A stretch of DNA of 64,000 nt. It comes from Mumia xiangluensis. Its GTDB lineage: Bacteria > Actinomycetota > Actinomycetes > Propionibacteriales > Nocardioidaceae. This document shows, in pieces, positions 37,010 through 45,363 of this stretch. The notes beneath the pieces are model-generated. The model saw only the letters and a program-made list of their open reading frames with translations. It was not told where the DNA came from and did no database searches. The DNA lies in the NCBI RefSeq assembly GCF_010994095.1, contig NZ_WJYO01000001.1, positions 372,001-436,000 of the forward strand, in the 5' to 3' direction. Each line of letters opens with the position of its first letter. Within the stretch, counting starts at the first letter, position 1. Both the position numbers and the translations under genes were made by a program.

Positions 37010-37933
37010 ATGAGACTCGCATACGGCTGCATGGGACTCGGCAGCGCCGAGCCGACTCCGACCACGGACGAGGTGGACCGTGCGGAGGCCGCGGTCCAGG
37101 CGGCGTACGACGTGGGCATCCGCCTCTTCGACCATGCCGACATCTACGGCGGAGGGACCGCCGAGACGGTGTTCGGCATGGTCCTCGCGCGCAACCCCGG
37201 CCTGCGGGACGAGATCGAGATCCAGACCAAGTGCGGGATCGTGATCGGCGGCGCCGAGGGCGGCAACGCGTACGACCTGTCGCGGGAGCACATTCTCGCC
37301 TCCGTCGACGCGAGCCTGGAACGGCTCGGCGTGGAGCGGGTCGACCGCCTCCTGCTGCACCGGCCCGACCCGCTGGCCCGCCCCGGCGAGATCGCCGACG
37401 CCTTCGAGCTGCTCACCGCAGCCGGCAAGGTGAGCGCCTTCGGTGTCTCCAACATGGCGGCCGCGCAGGTCGCACACCTGCGTTCGGCCGTCCGCCAGCC
37501 GCTCGACGTCAACCAGGTCGAGCTCGGGCTGCACCACCGCGACCTCATCGAGGCCGGGGTGCTCGTCAACCACGCGGACTCGTCGGCGTACGCGCCCGTG
37601 GTGGGCACCCTCGAGTACTGCGCGGACCACGCGATCACCGTGCAGGCGTACGGCCCCCTGGCCCAGGGACGGTACGCCGGGCGACCGCGCGGGCCGGAGG
37701 ACGAGGCGACGGCCGCGCTCGTCCAGCGGTACGCCGACGCGCTCGGCGCCACGCGCGAGGCCGTCGTCCTCGGCTGGCTCCTCAAGCACCCCGCCCAGGT
37801 CGTCGCGGTGATCGGCACCACCGATCCCGGCCGGATCCAGGCCTGCGCCGACGCGGAGCAGGTCGCCGAGGCGATGACGCGCGACCAGTGGTGGTCGTTG
37901 TGGACTGCCGCCCGTGGTAAGCCATTGCCGTGA
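37010..37933 (+). CDS. Aldo/keto reductase
   Basis: 307-residue NADPH-dependent TIM-barrel oxidoreductase. Catalytic tetrad is visible: Asp44 (LFDHADIYGGG), Tyr in DIYG, Lys in IQTKCGI, and His in LLLHRPDPL. The cofactor loop GTTDPGRIQ is near the C-terminus. Resembles the YdhF subfamily. The GTG start of the mannose-6-phosphate isomerase gene overlaps its stop by 4 nt, suggesting a sugar-related operon. Confidence 0.92.
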   Translation: MRLAYGCMGLGSAEPTPTTDEVDRAEAAVQAAYDVGIRLFDHADIYGGGTAETVFGMVLARNPGLRDEIEIQTKCGIVIGGAEGGNAYDLSREHILASVDASLERLGVERVDRLLLHRPDPLARPGEIADAFELLTAAGKVSAFGVSNMAAAQVAHLRSAVRQPLDVNQVELGLHHRDLIEAGVLVNHADSSAYAPVVGTLEYCADHAITVQAYGPLAQGRYAGRPRGPEDEATAALVQRYADALGATREAVVLGWLLKHPAQVVAVIGTTDPGRIQACADAEQVAEAMTRDQWWSLWTAARGKPLP

Positions 37934-38985
37934 CCGCGACCCCCCAGCTGCTCCAGCCGAACCTCGTCCACCACTTCTACGCCGGCGGCGCACGCATCGC
38001 CGCGCTCCGGGGCCTTCCGCCCGTCGAGCGGTGCCCTGAGGAGTGGGTCGGCGCGACCGTGTCGCGCGCCGGCTCCGACGACGTCGGCCTGGCCCGCACG
38101 GTCGACGGCGACCTCGTACGCGACCTGGTCGCGGCCGACCCCGACGGCTGGGTCGGCGCCGTCCCCACCGACGGCAGCGCGCTCACCGGAGACACCGGGA
38201 TCCTGCTGAAGCTGCTCGACGCCGGACAGCGCCTGCCGGTCCACGTGCACCCCGACCGTGCGTTCGCCTCGCGCCACCTCGACTGCCCGTACGGGAAGAC
38301 CGAGGCGTGGCTGGTTCTGGACGCGTCCGGTGACGGCGCGGTCTATCTCGGCTGGAACGCCGACGTCGACCCGGACGAGCTCGCCGAGCGTCGCGACGCC
38401 CAGGACAGCGAGTGGCTGCTGAGCCGCCTGAACCGGATCCCCGTACGGCCCGGCGACGGCTTCCTCGTCCCTGCGGGCACGCCCCACGCGATCGGCGAGG
38501 GCGTGTTCGTCGCGGAGGTGCAGGAGCCGACAGACTTCTCGATCCTCCTCGAGTGGTCGATCACCACCTCGACCCGCGACGAGTCGCACCTCGACCTCGG
38601 GTTCGACACCGCGATGGAGGCAGTGACGACACAGGGGCTCGACGCCGCCGAGCTCGAACGCCTCACCGTGCACCACGACCTGACCGACCGCGGTCCCGCG
38701 CCGGTCCCGCTGCTGCCCGAGGGCGGCGATCCGTTCTTCCGTCTCCACCTGCTCGCCGCCCGGGCCGGCGAGAGGCCCGAGGTGCCTGCCGGGTTCGCCG
38801 CGCTCGTCGTCCTGTCGGGCACCGGGGTGATCGAAGGGACGACGTCCGTGCCGATCGGCGGCGGCCAGTCGCTGGTCGTCCCGGCCGCGTTCGGGCCGTG
38901 GCGGTTGTCCGGAGACGCGCGCGTGCTCGTGGCGCGTCCGGGCGAGAAGTGGCGCGGCACGCCCGAGAGGCGCATCGTGGGGTGA
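37930..38985 (+). CDS. manA: Class I mannose-6-phosphate isomerase
   Basis: 351-residue zinc enzyme interconverting mannose 6-phosphate and fructose 6-phosphate, supplying mannosylated envelope polymers. Zinc and active-site signatures: PVHVHPDRAFASRHLDCPYGKTEAWLVLD and GTPHAIGEGVFVAEVQEPTDFSILLEW. GTG start overlaps the aldo/keto reductase stop; its TGA overlaps the downstream transpeptidase ATG (TGATG). Confidence 0.92.
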   Translation: MTATPQLLQPNLVHHFYAGGARIAALRGLPPVERCPEEWVGATVSRAGSDDVGLARTVDGDLVRDLVAADPDGWVGAVPTDGSALTGDTGILLKLLDAGQRLPVHVHPDRAFASRHLDCPYGKTEAWLVLDASGDGAVYLGWNADVDPDELAERRDAQDSEWLLSRLNRIPVRPGDGFLVPAGTPHAIGEGVFVAEVQEPTDFSILLEWSITTSTRDESHLDLGFDTAMEAVTTQGLDAAELERLTVHHDLTDRGPAPVPLLPEGGDPFFRLHLLAARAGERPEVPAGFAALVVLSGTGVIEGTTSVPIGGGQSLVVPAAFGPWRLSGDARVLVARPGEKWRGTPERRIVG

Positions 38986-39755
38986 TGCCGTCTCGCAGCG
39001 CCGTGCTCCTTGTGTCCGCGGCGCTGCTCGTCTGCATCCCCGCGCCGGGCTCGGCAGCCGCGTCGGAGGGGCCTCGACTCGCTGCGCTCGCTCGACCAGC
39101 GGAAACCGCCGTCGCTCGACCAGCGGAAGCTGCTGTGCGCCTCGATGGCGTCACCGTCCGCCTCAGGGCGGGGACGCGCCAGGTCGTGACGGTCAACCGC
39201 ACCCGGTCGTACCGTGCCCGCGTCACCTACTGGGTCCTGCGCGACGGCGGCTGGACCGTGAAGCGGCAGACGACGAACGGGCGCATCGGGTACGGCGGCC
39301 TGGTCGCCGCGTCGAAGCGCAGGCAGGCGACGGGGACGACGCCGCTCGGGACGTTCGCGATGACAGAGGCGTTCGGGATCCGGTCGCGCCCGAGCGGCAC
39401 CGCGTTGCCGTACAGGAAGGTCCGCGCAGGCGACTACTGGGTGCAGGACAACCGCTCCGCGTACTACAACACGCTGCGCAACAAGGCTGCCGGCGGATTC
39501 CGCTGGTGGCTCCCTTCATCGCGCCTCAACGCGTCCGAGCGGCTGCGCGACTACCGGACGCAGTACGTCTGGTCGATCGTCATCGACTTCAACCGGCCGC
39601 CGAACGCGGTCCGCTACCGCGGATCCGGCATCTTCTTCCACGCCAACGGCAAGGGCGCGACCGCGGGATGCGTGTCCGTTCCACCCCGTTTTGTCCGGTT
39701 TGTCATGAAACGCCTTCGTGCCAATCGTGCCCCCGTCATCGCGATCGGACGTTGA
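38985..39755 (+). CDS. L,D-transpeptidase (YkuD-like) with repeat-encoded linker
   Basis: 256-residue exported enzyme. Signal peptide at 1-27 (AVLLVSAALLVCIPAPGSAAA), then a linker at residues 29-47 (LAALARPAETAVARPAEAAV) encoded by the dispersed repeat, then a YkuD-type domain: GRIGYGGLVAASKRRQATGTTPLGTF, and catalytic HANGKGATAGCVSVPP with His and Cys near residues 223 and 233. Family members cross-link or modify peptidoglycan peptides. TGATG overlap with manA. The usual SHGC motif is TAGC here. A GTG at 38982 adds one residue. Confidence 0.88.
   Translation: MPSRSAVLLVSAALLVCIPAPGSAAASEGPRLAALARPAETAVARPAEAAVRLDGVTVRLRAGTRQVVTVNRTRSYRARVTYWVLRDGGWTVKRQTTNGRIGYGGLVAASKRRQATGTTPLGTFAMTEAFGIRSRPSGTALPYRKVRAGDYWVQDNRSAYYNTLRNKAAGGFRWWLPSSRLNASERLRDYRTQYVWSIVIDFNRPPNAVRYRGSGIFFHANGKGATAGCVSVPPRFVRFVMKRLRANRAPVIAIGR
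39071..39126. repeat. Dispersed repeat inside L,D-transpeptidase gene
   Basis: One unit at 39071-39102 (CCTCGACTCGCTGCGCTCGC then TCGACCAGCGG) and a truncated unit at 39111-39126 (GTCGCTCGACCAGCGG). Both are read in frame just after the signal peptide. Confidence 0.85.
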
Positions 39756-39863
39756 ATCGCGTTTCGATCTGACGCGGCCGGGCACCTGCACTAGCGTCAT
39801 GGTCGTGCGGCAGGACGCCGTACGAGTACCTGGGTCCCCCCGGCCCGGAGAACGGAGTGAAGC

Positions 39864-40010
39864 ATGGCTTTCCTTCTTTGGATCCTCGCGGTCGTCCTCG
39901 TGGTGGCCGGAATCGTTGCACTGGTCCGCAAGCAGTTCCTGTGGGGCATCGTCCTCATCATCGTCGGCCTGCTCGTCGGACCCGGCGGCGTCAGCGTCTT
40001 CAACGTCTGA
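39864..40010 (+). CDS. Small GPGG membrane protein, 48 residues
   Basis: AFLLWILAVVLVVAGIVALV, then RKQFLWGIVLIIVGLLVGPG and GVSVFNV: two hydrophobic segments joined by a basic turn and ending in a GPGG motif. GGAG precedes the ATG by 6 nt. Many actinobacteria carry a short membrane peptide with this GPGG ending; its function is unknown. Upstream about 100 bp contain a likely promoter (CTAGCGT). Confidence 0.78.
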   Translation: MAFLLWILAVVLVVAGIVALVRKQFLWGIVLIIVGLLVGPGGVSVFNV

Positions 40011-40048
40011 CCGTGTTCAACCGATAGCGGCCCACGTAGGCTGACGTC

Positions 40049-40900
40049 ATGGAGCTCGTGATCCTTGTCGTCATCGCCGTGGCTGTCGTCTACCTGGTCA
40101 GCGAGCGTCGAAAGAAGACGCGCGAGCGTGAGGCGCTCGCTGATCAGGTTGCCGGAGTCCGCAAGACCGCTTTCGAAGACGTGACCGCCCTCGGCGAGGA
40201 GCTTCAGCGCCTCGACGCCGACCTGATCGGCATCCCGCTGGACGAGGGGGCACAGGCCGACTACCAGCGGGCGCTCGACGCGTACGAGTCTGCGAAGTAC
40301 GCCGTCGACAAGCTGGAGAAGCCCGAGGACGTGCGGCATGTGACCGAGATCCTCGAGGACGGCCGCTACGCCATCGCCTGTGTCCAGGCCCGCGTGACCA
40401 ACGGCCCGCTTCCCGCGAAGCGACCGATGTGCTTCTTCGACCCACGGCACGGCCTCTCCGTCGAGGACGTCTCGTACGCCCCTGACGGCGGCACCCTCCG
40501 CGAGGTCCCCGCGTGCGCGCTCGACGCCGAGCGCATCCGGGCCGGCGCGGAGCCCGACACCCGCAAGGTGATGGTCGGCCCCCAGCGCGTCCCGTACTGG
40601 CAGGGCGGCCCCGCCTACGCCCCCTACGCCGCGGGCTACTTCTCGGCGTTCGCCTTCATGCCGGCCCTGTTCATGGGCACGATGCTCGGCGGCATGTACG
40701 CCGGCGAGGCTGGCCTCGACCCGAGCGCGTACGGCGACGGCAGCGAGGCCGGTGGTGGCGACGGCGGCGGTGGTGACGCTGGCGGCGATGCCGGTGGCGG
40801 CGACGGTGGTGGTGACGCTGGCGGCGGTGACGGCGGCGGCTTCGGCGACTGGGGTGGCGGCGACGGCGGCGGGTTCGACTTCGGCGGCTTCGATTTCTGA
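40049..40900 (+). CDS. Membrane-anchored protein with Gly/Asp-rich tail, unknown function
   Basis: 283 residues. An N-terminal membrane segment (LVILVVIAVAVVYLV) is followed by a basic, coiled-coil-prone stretch (SERRKKTREREALADQVAGV) and a conserved-looking soluble region (DVTALGEELQRLDADLIGIPLDEGAQADYQRALDAYESAKYAV, CFFDPRHG, VPYWQGGPAYAPYAAGYF). The last 50 residues are Gly/Asp repeats of the type GGGDGGGDAG encoded by a GGTGGCGAC-type low-complexity sequence (40740-40890). The pattern recalls TPM/YgcG-associated actinobacterial proteins, but I cannot name a family. Confidence 0.75.
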   Translation: MELVILVVIAVAVVYLVSERRKKTREREALADQVAGVRKTAFEDVTALGEELQRLDADLIGIPLDEGAQADYQRALDAYESAKYAVDKLEKPEDVRHVTEILEDGRYAIACVQARVTNGPLPAKRPMCFFDPRHGLSVEDVSYAPDGGTLREVPACALDAERIRAGAEPDTRKVMVGPQRVPYWQGGPAYAPYAAGYFSAFAFMPALFMGTMLGGMYAGEAGLDPSAYGDGSEAGGGDGGGGDAGGDAGGGDGGGDAGGGDGGGFGDWGGGDGGGFDFGGFDF

Positions 40901-41423
40901 GAAGGTCGTCTACCTGCTGCGGGCGGTCAACGTCGGCGGCAACAAGGTGCCGATGGCCGAGCTCCGCAAGCTGGCAGCCGACCTCGGCGCCGACGACGTC
41001 GCGACGTACGTCAACTCGGGCAACCTCGTCTGTGTCCCCCCGGGCGACCCCGCCGACTTCGGCTCGGCGCTCGAGGCCGGGATCGCCGACCGGATGGGCG
41101 TGACGACGGACGCGATCCCGCGGACCGGCGCCGAGCTGCGGGCGGCGCGCGACGCCTTCCCGTACGAGGTGCACGAGGCGAAGTTCTGCTACGTCTGGTT
41201 CTTGGCCTCGAAGCCGACCGCCAAGGCGGTGCGGGACGTCGAGGCGTACGACTTCGGGGACGACCGCATCACGGCGGTCGGCCAGGACCTGCACATCTGG
41301 TACGCCGACGGCGCAGGCCGCAGCCAGGTGACCGCGCCGCGGCTGCTGAAGCTGTGCGGCGGGATCCCGGGCACCGGGCGCAACCTGCGCTCGGTCGAGA
41401 AGCTCGCCGCGATGGCCGAGTGA
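40854..41423 (+). CDS. DUF1697 family protein
   Basis: Domain DUF1697 begins at KVVYLLRAVNVGGNKVPMAELRKL, runs through YVNSGNLVC, KFCYVWFLASKP and ends GIPGTGRNLRSVEKLAAM. No ATG, GTG or TTG lies at the domain boundary. The nearest in-frame start is GTG at 40854, inside the Gly-rich tail of the upstream gene, giving 189 residues; an ATT at 40893 is another possibility. Coupled to the upstream gene by a 47-nt overlap. Function unknown. Confidence 0.82.
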   Translation: MAATAAGSTSAASISEKVVYLLRAVNVGGNKVPMAELRKLAADLGADDVATYVNSGNLVCVPPGDPADFGSALEAGIADRMGVTTDAIPRTGAELRAARDAFPYEVHEAKFCYVWFLASKPTAKAVRDVEAYDFGDDRITAVGQDLHIWYADGAGRSQVTAPRLLKLCGGIPGTGRNLRSVEKLAAMAE

Positions 41424-41426
41424 GTC

Positions 41427-42125
41427 TCAGAGGTCTCCGACAGGGGCCGCCGTCGCCGGCGGGGTGCCGATGCTCTCGACCGGCAGGTCGGCCGCCTTTC
41501 CCGAGGTGAGCCGGGCGCGCTCGATCCGGTCGAGCCTGAACCAGCGGATCCCCTCCCGCTCCCGGCAGTGCGCGACGAGGTACCACCGGTGCTGCGTGAA
41601 GGCGAGGATCTGAGGGTCGACGCGACGCTCGGACACGGCACCGTCCGCCCCCCGGTAGCGCAGGGACAGGACCCGTCGATCGACAAGCGCCTGCTCGAGC
41701 GCACGCCGCGACCGCGTGTCTCCCGCGCCGGGATCGGCGTGGTCGATCCAGATCCGTTCCGTGAGCGCGGAGGCCCGCCGGCGAGCCTGAGGCTCCATGA
41801 CGCCGAGCACCTTGGCCAGAGCAGCCCGGGCCTGGCCGTCGAACGGCTGGCCGCGGTGCGCGGAGATCGCCGCAGCGAGGCCGGACACCTCGGAGTCAGT
41901 GAAGTTCACCGGCGGCAGCGTCGCCGCCGGGTCGACGACGTAGCCGCCGGTGCGCCCGAGCCTCGCCCAGACCGGGAACCCGCCGTGCTGCAGCGCGGAG
42001 ACGTCGCGTTTGATCGTGCGGACGCTGACCTCGTACGTCGCGGCGAGCTGCTCGGCGGTCCGGCCCTGCGCGCCGGCACGACGCAGCTCCTCGCGGATGC
42101 CGTACAGCCGATCGGTGCGGTTCAC
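41427..42125 (-). CDS. WYL-domain transcriptional regulator (YafY-like)
   Basis: 232 residues from the GTG at 42125. N-terminal HTH_11 (RLYGIREELRRAGAQGRTAEQLAATYEVSVRTIKRDVSALQ) and a C-terminal WYL domain (ALVDRRVLSLRYRGADG, HRWYLVAHCREREGIRWFRLDRI, where RWYL replaces WYL). Divergent from an alpha/beta hydrolase gene, its probable target. Confidence 0.9.
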   Translation of the reverse strand: MNRTDRLYGIREELRRAGAQGRTAEQLAATYEVSVRTIKRDVSALQHGGFPVWARLGRTGGYVVDPAATLPPVNFTDSEVSGLAAAISAHRGQPFDGQARAALAKVLGVMEPQARRRASALTERIWIDHADPGAGDTRSRRALEQALVDRRVLSLRYRGADGAVSERRVDPQILAFTQHRWYLVAHCREREGIRWFRLDRIERARLTSGKAADLPVESIGTPPATAAPVGDL

Positions 42126-42175
42126 GCAATAAATAGTGCCATAAGGGTGACACAGCGGCGGGCGATGATGGAGGC
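42126..42175. promoter_or_regulatory. Divergent promoter region of WYL regulator and hydrolase
   Basis: A 50-bp gap with an AT-rich island (AATAAATAGTGCCATAAGG, 42128-42146) unlike the surrounding sequence. It holds -10-like TATTTA on the minus strand 10 bp before the GTG. Probable binding site of the WYL regulator. Confidence 0.5.
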
Positions 42176-42886
42176 ATGACCTCACACGAACCCGTCCTCC
42201 TCATCAGCGGCGCGGGCCTGCCTGCCTGGATCTGGGACGAGACCAGGGAGCTCCTCGCACCGCGAGAGACGGCAGTCGCCCCACGCCCTGCTGCTCGGAC
42301 CGCCCGGCTCGGCGACTACGTCGACGCCGCGCTGGAGGCCGCCCCGTGGGACCGGTTCGCCGTCGTGGCGCACTCCTCGGGCGGCGTCGTCGGCACAGAG
42401 CTGGCCCGCAGGGCCGCGGGACGGGTCACCGCCCTGCTCGCGGTCACGGCCGTGGTCCCGCGACCCGGAGCGTCGTTCCTGTCGTCGATGCCCTTCCCGC
42501 AGCGACACGTCCTGAGCCTCGCGATGAGGGTCGCGGGAACCCGGCCGCCGGACGGCGCCATTCGCCGTGGCGTCGCCAGCGGCTTGGACGAGCCGACGGC
42601 CGACCGCGTCGTCGGCGCCTTCGTCCCGGAGTCGGTCGACCTCTACCGGGGGCGCGTCGGGCGGACCGACCTGCGGCTGCCCGTCGGCTACGCGACGACC
42701 ACGCGCGACCGGGAGCTCACCCCGGCGCTCCAGCGCAGGTTCGCGACGAACCTCGGCACCTCGTGGCAGCAGACGCTCGACACCGGGCACCTCCCGATGC
42801 TCGAGGACCCGCCGGCGTTCGTACGCACCGTGGCCGGGTTCCTCGACCAGCGCGGGGCGGATGTCAGCTCAGCTGGCGCAGCCTGA
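42176..42886 (+). CDS. Alpha/beta-fold hydrolase divergent from WYL regulator
   Basis: 236 residues. VLLISGAGLPAWIWDE opens the fold; nucleophile elbow AHSSGGVVG has the serine; TGHLPMLEDPPAFV carries the catalytic His. Similar in pattern to small EstC/salicylate-esterase-like hydrolases. Substrate unknown. Its 3' end overlaps the convergent serA gene by 23 bp. Confidence 0.86.
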   Translation: MTSHEPVLLISGAGLPAWIWDETRELLAPRETAVAPRPAARTARLGDYVDAALEAAPWDRFAVVAHSSGGVVGTELARRAAGRVTALLAVTAVVPRPGASFLSSMPFPQRHVLSLAMRVAGTRPPDGAIRRGVASGLDEPTADRVVGAFVPESVDLYRGRVGRTDLRLPVGYATTTRDRELTPALQRRFATNLGTSWQQTLDTGHLPMLEDPPAFVRTVAGFLDQRGADVSSAGAA

Positions 42887-44132
42887 TCGTCTCGGGCAGC
42901 GTGCCGAGCGCGGTCAGCGTCTCCGGCTCGAGCTGCTTGTCGATGTCGGTGAGGACGTAGCCGATCTCACCGCGGGTCCCGAGCGTCTGCCCGTCGATGT
43001 TGACCCCGTGGTTGCCGAGCACGACGTTGATCGCCGACAGTACGCCCGGCACGTTGTGGTGGATGTGCACCAGGCGGTGGTGCTCGCCGTACGACGGGAG
43101 CTGGAGGTGCGGGAGGTTCGGCGAGAGGTCCGTCGAACCCTCGGCGAGGTAGGAGTGCAGCTTGCCGGCGACGAACCTGCCGATGTCCTGCTGCGCCTCC
43201 ATCGTCGAACCGCCGACGTGGGGGGTGAGGATGACGTTGGGGAGACCACGCAGGTCCGACTCGAACGGGTCGCCCTGCTTCTTGGGCTCGACCGGGAAGA
43301 CGTCGACGGCGGCACCCGCGATGTGGCCGGACTCGATGTGCGCGCGCAGCGCCTTCGTGTCCACCAGGATGCCGCGCGAGAGGTTGAGGAACAGCGAGCG
43401 CGGCTTCATCCGTGCGAACTCGTCGGCGCCGAAGAGGCCGGCGTTGCCGGGACGCCCGTCCACGTGGAGGGTCACGACGTCGACGGTCTCGAGCAGCTCG
43501 TGGAGCGTCGCACAGCGCTTGGCGTTGCCGAGCGCGAGCTTGTCGGCGACGTCGAAGTAGAAGACCTGCATGCCGAGCGCCTCGGCGATCACCGACAGCT
43601 GGCTGCCGATGTTGCCGTAGCCGACGATGCCGAGCTTGCGACCCCGGATCTCGTGGCTGCCCTGCGCGGACTTGTTCCAGACACCGGCGTGCATGTCGTT
43701 GGTCTTCTCGTTGAGCCGCCGAGCGAGCGAGATGATCTCGCCGATCGCGAGCTCGACCACCGACCGCGTGTTGGAGTACGGCGCGTTGAAGACTGCGACG
43801 CCGCGTGCGGCTGCTGCCTTGAGGTCGATCTGGTTGGTGCCGATGCAGAAGGCGCCGATCGAGAGCAGGTCGGGAGCGTGCTCGAGGACCCGCTCGGTGA
43901 CGTACGTCGTGGAGCGGATGCCGAGCAGGTGCACGCCCTGGACGGCCTCGATGAGCTCGTCCTCGCCGAGGGCGCCCTTGCGGGTCTCGACCTGGTAGCC
44001 CTGCGCACGCAGGAACTCGGCGCCGTCCTCGTGGATGTTCTCCAGTAGCAGGACGCGGATGTCGCCGTCGCCAAGGCGCGGCGTGCTCACGGGAAGGTCA
44101 GCGGTCATGGTGTAGAGCGTCTGGGTCGTCAC
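42864..44132 (-). CDS. serA: D-3-phosphoglycerate dehydrogenase
   Basis: NAD-dependent first enzyme of serine synthesis. 422 residues from the GTG at 44132, which has AGGAGA 8 nt upstream. Substrate domain with GAFCIGTNQIDL, NAD fold KLGIVGYGNIGSQLSVIAEALGM, catalytic region LFLNLSRGILVD and LTPHVGGST, and a C-terminal ACT domain (VHIHHNVPGVLSAINVVLGNHGVNIDGQ). This is the short E. coli-type enzyme, probably serine-inhibited, not the long ASB-domain form usual in many actinobacteria. Confidence 0.95.
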   Translation of the reverse strand: MTTQTLYTMTADLPVSTPRLGDGDIRVLLLENIHEDGAEFLRAQGYQVETRKGALGEDELIEAVQGVHLLGIRSTTYVTERVLEHAPDLLSIGAFCIGTNQIDLKAAAARGVAVFNAPYSNTRSVVELAIGEIISLARRLNEKTNDMHAGVWNKSAQGSHEIRGRKLGIVGYGNIGSQLSVIAEALGMQVFYFDVADKLALGNAKRCATLHELLETVDVVTLHVDGRPGNAGLFGADEFARMKPRSLFLNLSRGILVDTKALRAHIESGHIAGAAVDVFPVEPKKQGDPFESDLRGLPNVILTPHVGGSTMEAQQDIGRFVAGKLHSYLAEGSTDLSPNLPHLQLPSYGEHHRLVHIHHNVPGVLSAINVVLGNHGVNIDGQTLGTRGEIGYVLTDIDKQLEPETLTALGTLPETIRLRQLS

Positions 44133-44298
44133 GGGGTCCCTCTCCTGGTCGGTCTCAGGTCGTTCCACCCGGAGGTGGCGGTCGACCCAGGGCCCAGGCG
44201 AACGGTCCCGCGGTCATTGCTGATGTGCCGCTCCCTGGTGGTCTGCCCACCTGAACGCCAGTCGCGACGGGTTCAGTGTAGGTCGCAACCGCGGGAAC

Positions 44299-44314
44299 GC
44301 GGAATGCATTCCGC
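44299..44314. promoter_or_regulatory. 16-bp perfect palindrome in serA upstream region
   Basis: GCGGAATGCATTCCGC is a perfect palindrome 167 bp upstream of serA and 26 bp past the thioesterase stop codon. It could be an operator for serA. The rest of 44133-44339 shows no gene or other structure I can name. Confidence 0.4.
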
Positions 44315-44339
44315 CGCCCGGACGCCCCGCGCAGCGCGG

Positions 44340-44765
44340 TCAGGCGTCGAGCAGCGCGAGGAACTCCTGCGGCGGGGACCCGGGGATGTGCGCCAGCCGC
44401 ACCTGTCCGCGCGAGACCAGCTTGCCCTCGGCGTTGGTGGTCTCGATCGCCCAGAGCTGCGTCGTACGCCCCTGGTGGATCGGGGTCGCGACGCTCCGGA
44501 GGGTCTCGCCGGTGCGAGCCTGGCGGAGGAAGTCGGTGTTGTTGTTCACGCCGACGACGAGGCCCTGGTCGCGCAGCCACGCCTGTCCACCGATGCTCGC
44601 GGCGCTCTCGTTCACCGCGCAGTGGACGCCGCCGTGGACGATCCCGAACGGCTGGAGGTGCTGCGGGCCCACGGTCCAGGTGACGACGACGCGGTCGCCG
44701 CTCACCCCTTCGTACGCGAAGCCGAGAGCGTTGCCGAGGCCGGAGTCCATCTGAATGCCAGTCAC
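44340..44765 (-). CDS. PaaI-type hotdog-fold thioesterase
   Basis: 141 residues from the GTG at 44765 (ATG at 44750 is possible). Hotdog fold with FGIVHGGVHCAVNESAASIGG (HGG motif and helix) and NNNTDFLRQARTGETLRSVATPIHQGRTTQLWAIE. Likely hydrolyses acyl- or aryl-CoA thioesters. Single gene preceding csoR divergently. Confidence 0.88.
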   Translation of the reverse strand: MTGIQMDSGLGNALGFAYEGVSGDRVVVTWTVGPQHLQPFGIVHGGVHCAVNESAASIGGQAWLRDQGLVVGVNNNTDFLRQARTGETLRSVATPIHQGRTTQLWAIETTNAEGKLVSRGQVRLAHIPGSPPQEFLALLDA

Positions 44766-44798
44766 TCGACGAGTGTGCCCGCGTGCCCTTGGCAGACG

Positions 44799-44815
44799 AT
44801 ACCCCCCAGGGGTAT
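44799..44815 (+). promoter_or_regulatory. CsoR operator
   Basis: ATACCCC-CCA-GGGGTAT is a near-perfect G-tract palindrome 9 bp upstream of the csoR start. Such pseudo-palindromes (TACCCC...GGGGTA) are the known sites of CsoR copper repressors; copper(I) binding releases the protein. Predicts copper-induced expression of csoR-copZ-copA. Confidence 0.85.
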
Positions 44816-44824
44816 GGTTTCCGT

Positions 44825-45115
44825 ATGGACACCCACGCACCCGGTTACAGCGCCGACAAGGCCGCCGTCCTCAAGCGCCTCAAGCGCGTCGAAGGCCAGG
44901 TCCGCGGCCTCCAGCGCATGGTGGAGGAGGACACGTACTGCATCGACGTGCTGACACAGGTCTCTGCCGCGACGAAGGCCCTCGAGTCCGTCGCCCTGAC
45001 GCTTCTCGACGAGCACCTCGCGCACTGCGTCCACGACGCCATCGCTTCCGGAGAGGGTGCCGAGGCCAAGATCGCCGAGGCATCCGCAGCCATCGCACGC
45101 CTCGTCCGATCCTGA
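44825..45115 (+). CDS. csoR: Copper-sensing transcriptional repressor CsoR
   Basis: 96-residue all-helical repressor (DUF156 fold). Cu(I) ligands Cys39 (DTYCIDVL), His64 and Cys68 (DEHLAHCVHDA) form the C-H-C set of true CsoR proteins. RLKRVEGQVRGLQRMVEE is the DNA-contacting first helix. The ATG at 44825 is favoured over an upstream ATG at 44783, which lies before the operator. Confidence 0.95.
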   Translation: MDTHAPGYSADKAAVLKRLKRVEGQVRGLQRMVEEDTYCIDVLTQVSAATKALESVALTLLDEHLAHCVHDAIASGEGAEAKIAEASAAIARLVRS

Positions 45116-45144
45116 ATCGCGATCCTGACTCGAAGGAGAGATCC

Positions 45145-45363
45145 ATGAAGAAGACCTACTCCGTGACCGGCATGACCTGCGGACACTGCGCGGGCGCCGT
45201 CACCAGTGAGATCCGCGCTCTCGACGGCGTGCGGGAGGTCGAGGTCGACCTCGTCGCCGGCGGCACCTCGTCGGTGCACGTGACGAGTGACGTGCCGCTC
45301 GAGGACGCAGCGGTCGCCACCGCCGTGGACGAGGCCGGGGACTACGCGGTCGTCGACGCATGA
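45145..45363 (+). CDS. copZ: Copper chaperone CopZ (heavy-metal-associated domain)
   Basis: 72-residue HMA-fold protein. GMTCGHC (residues 9-15) is the Cu(I)-binding motif; the beta-alpha-beta-beta-alpha-beta pattern is complete. AAGGAGAG precedes the ATG. It lies between csoR and copA and its stop overlaps the copA ATG. Delivers copper to CopA. Confidence 0.95.
   Translation: MKKTYSVTGMTCGHCAGAVTSEIRALDGVREVEVDLVAGGTSSVHVTSDVPLEDAAVATAVDEAGDYAVVDA

Noticed and set aside
44169-44339. Riboswitch or small RNA upstream of serA
   Set aside because: No known riboswitch core could be recognised; only a 16-bp palindrome stands out.
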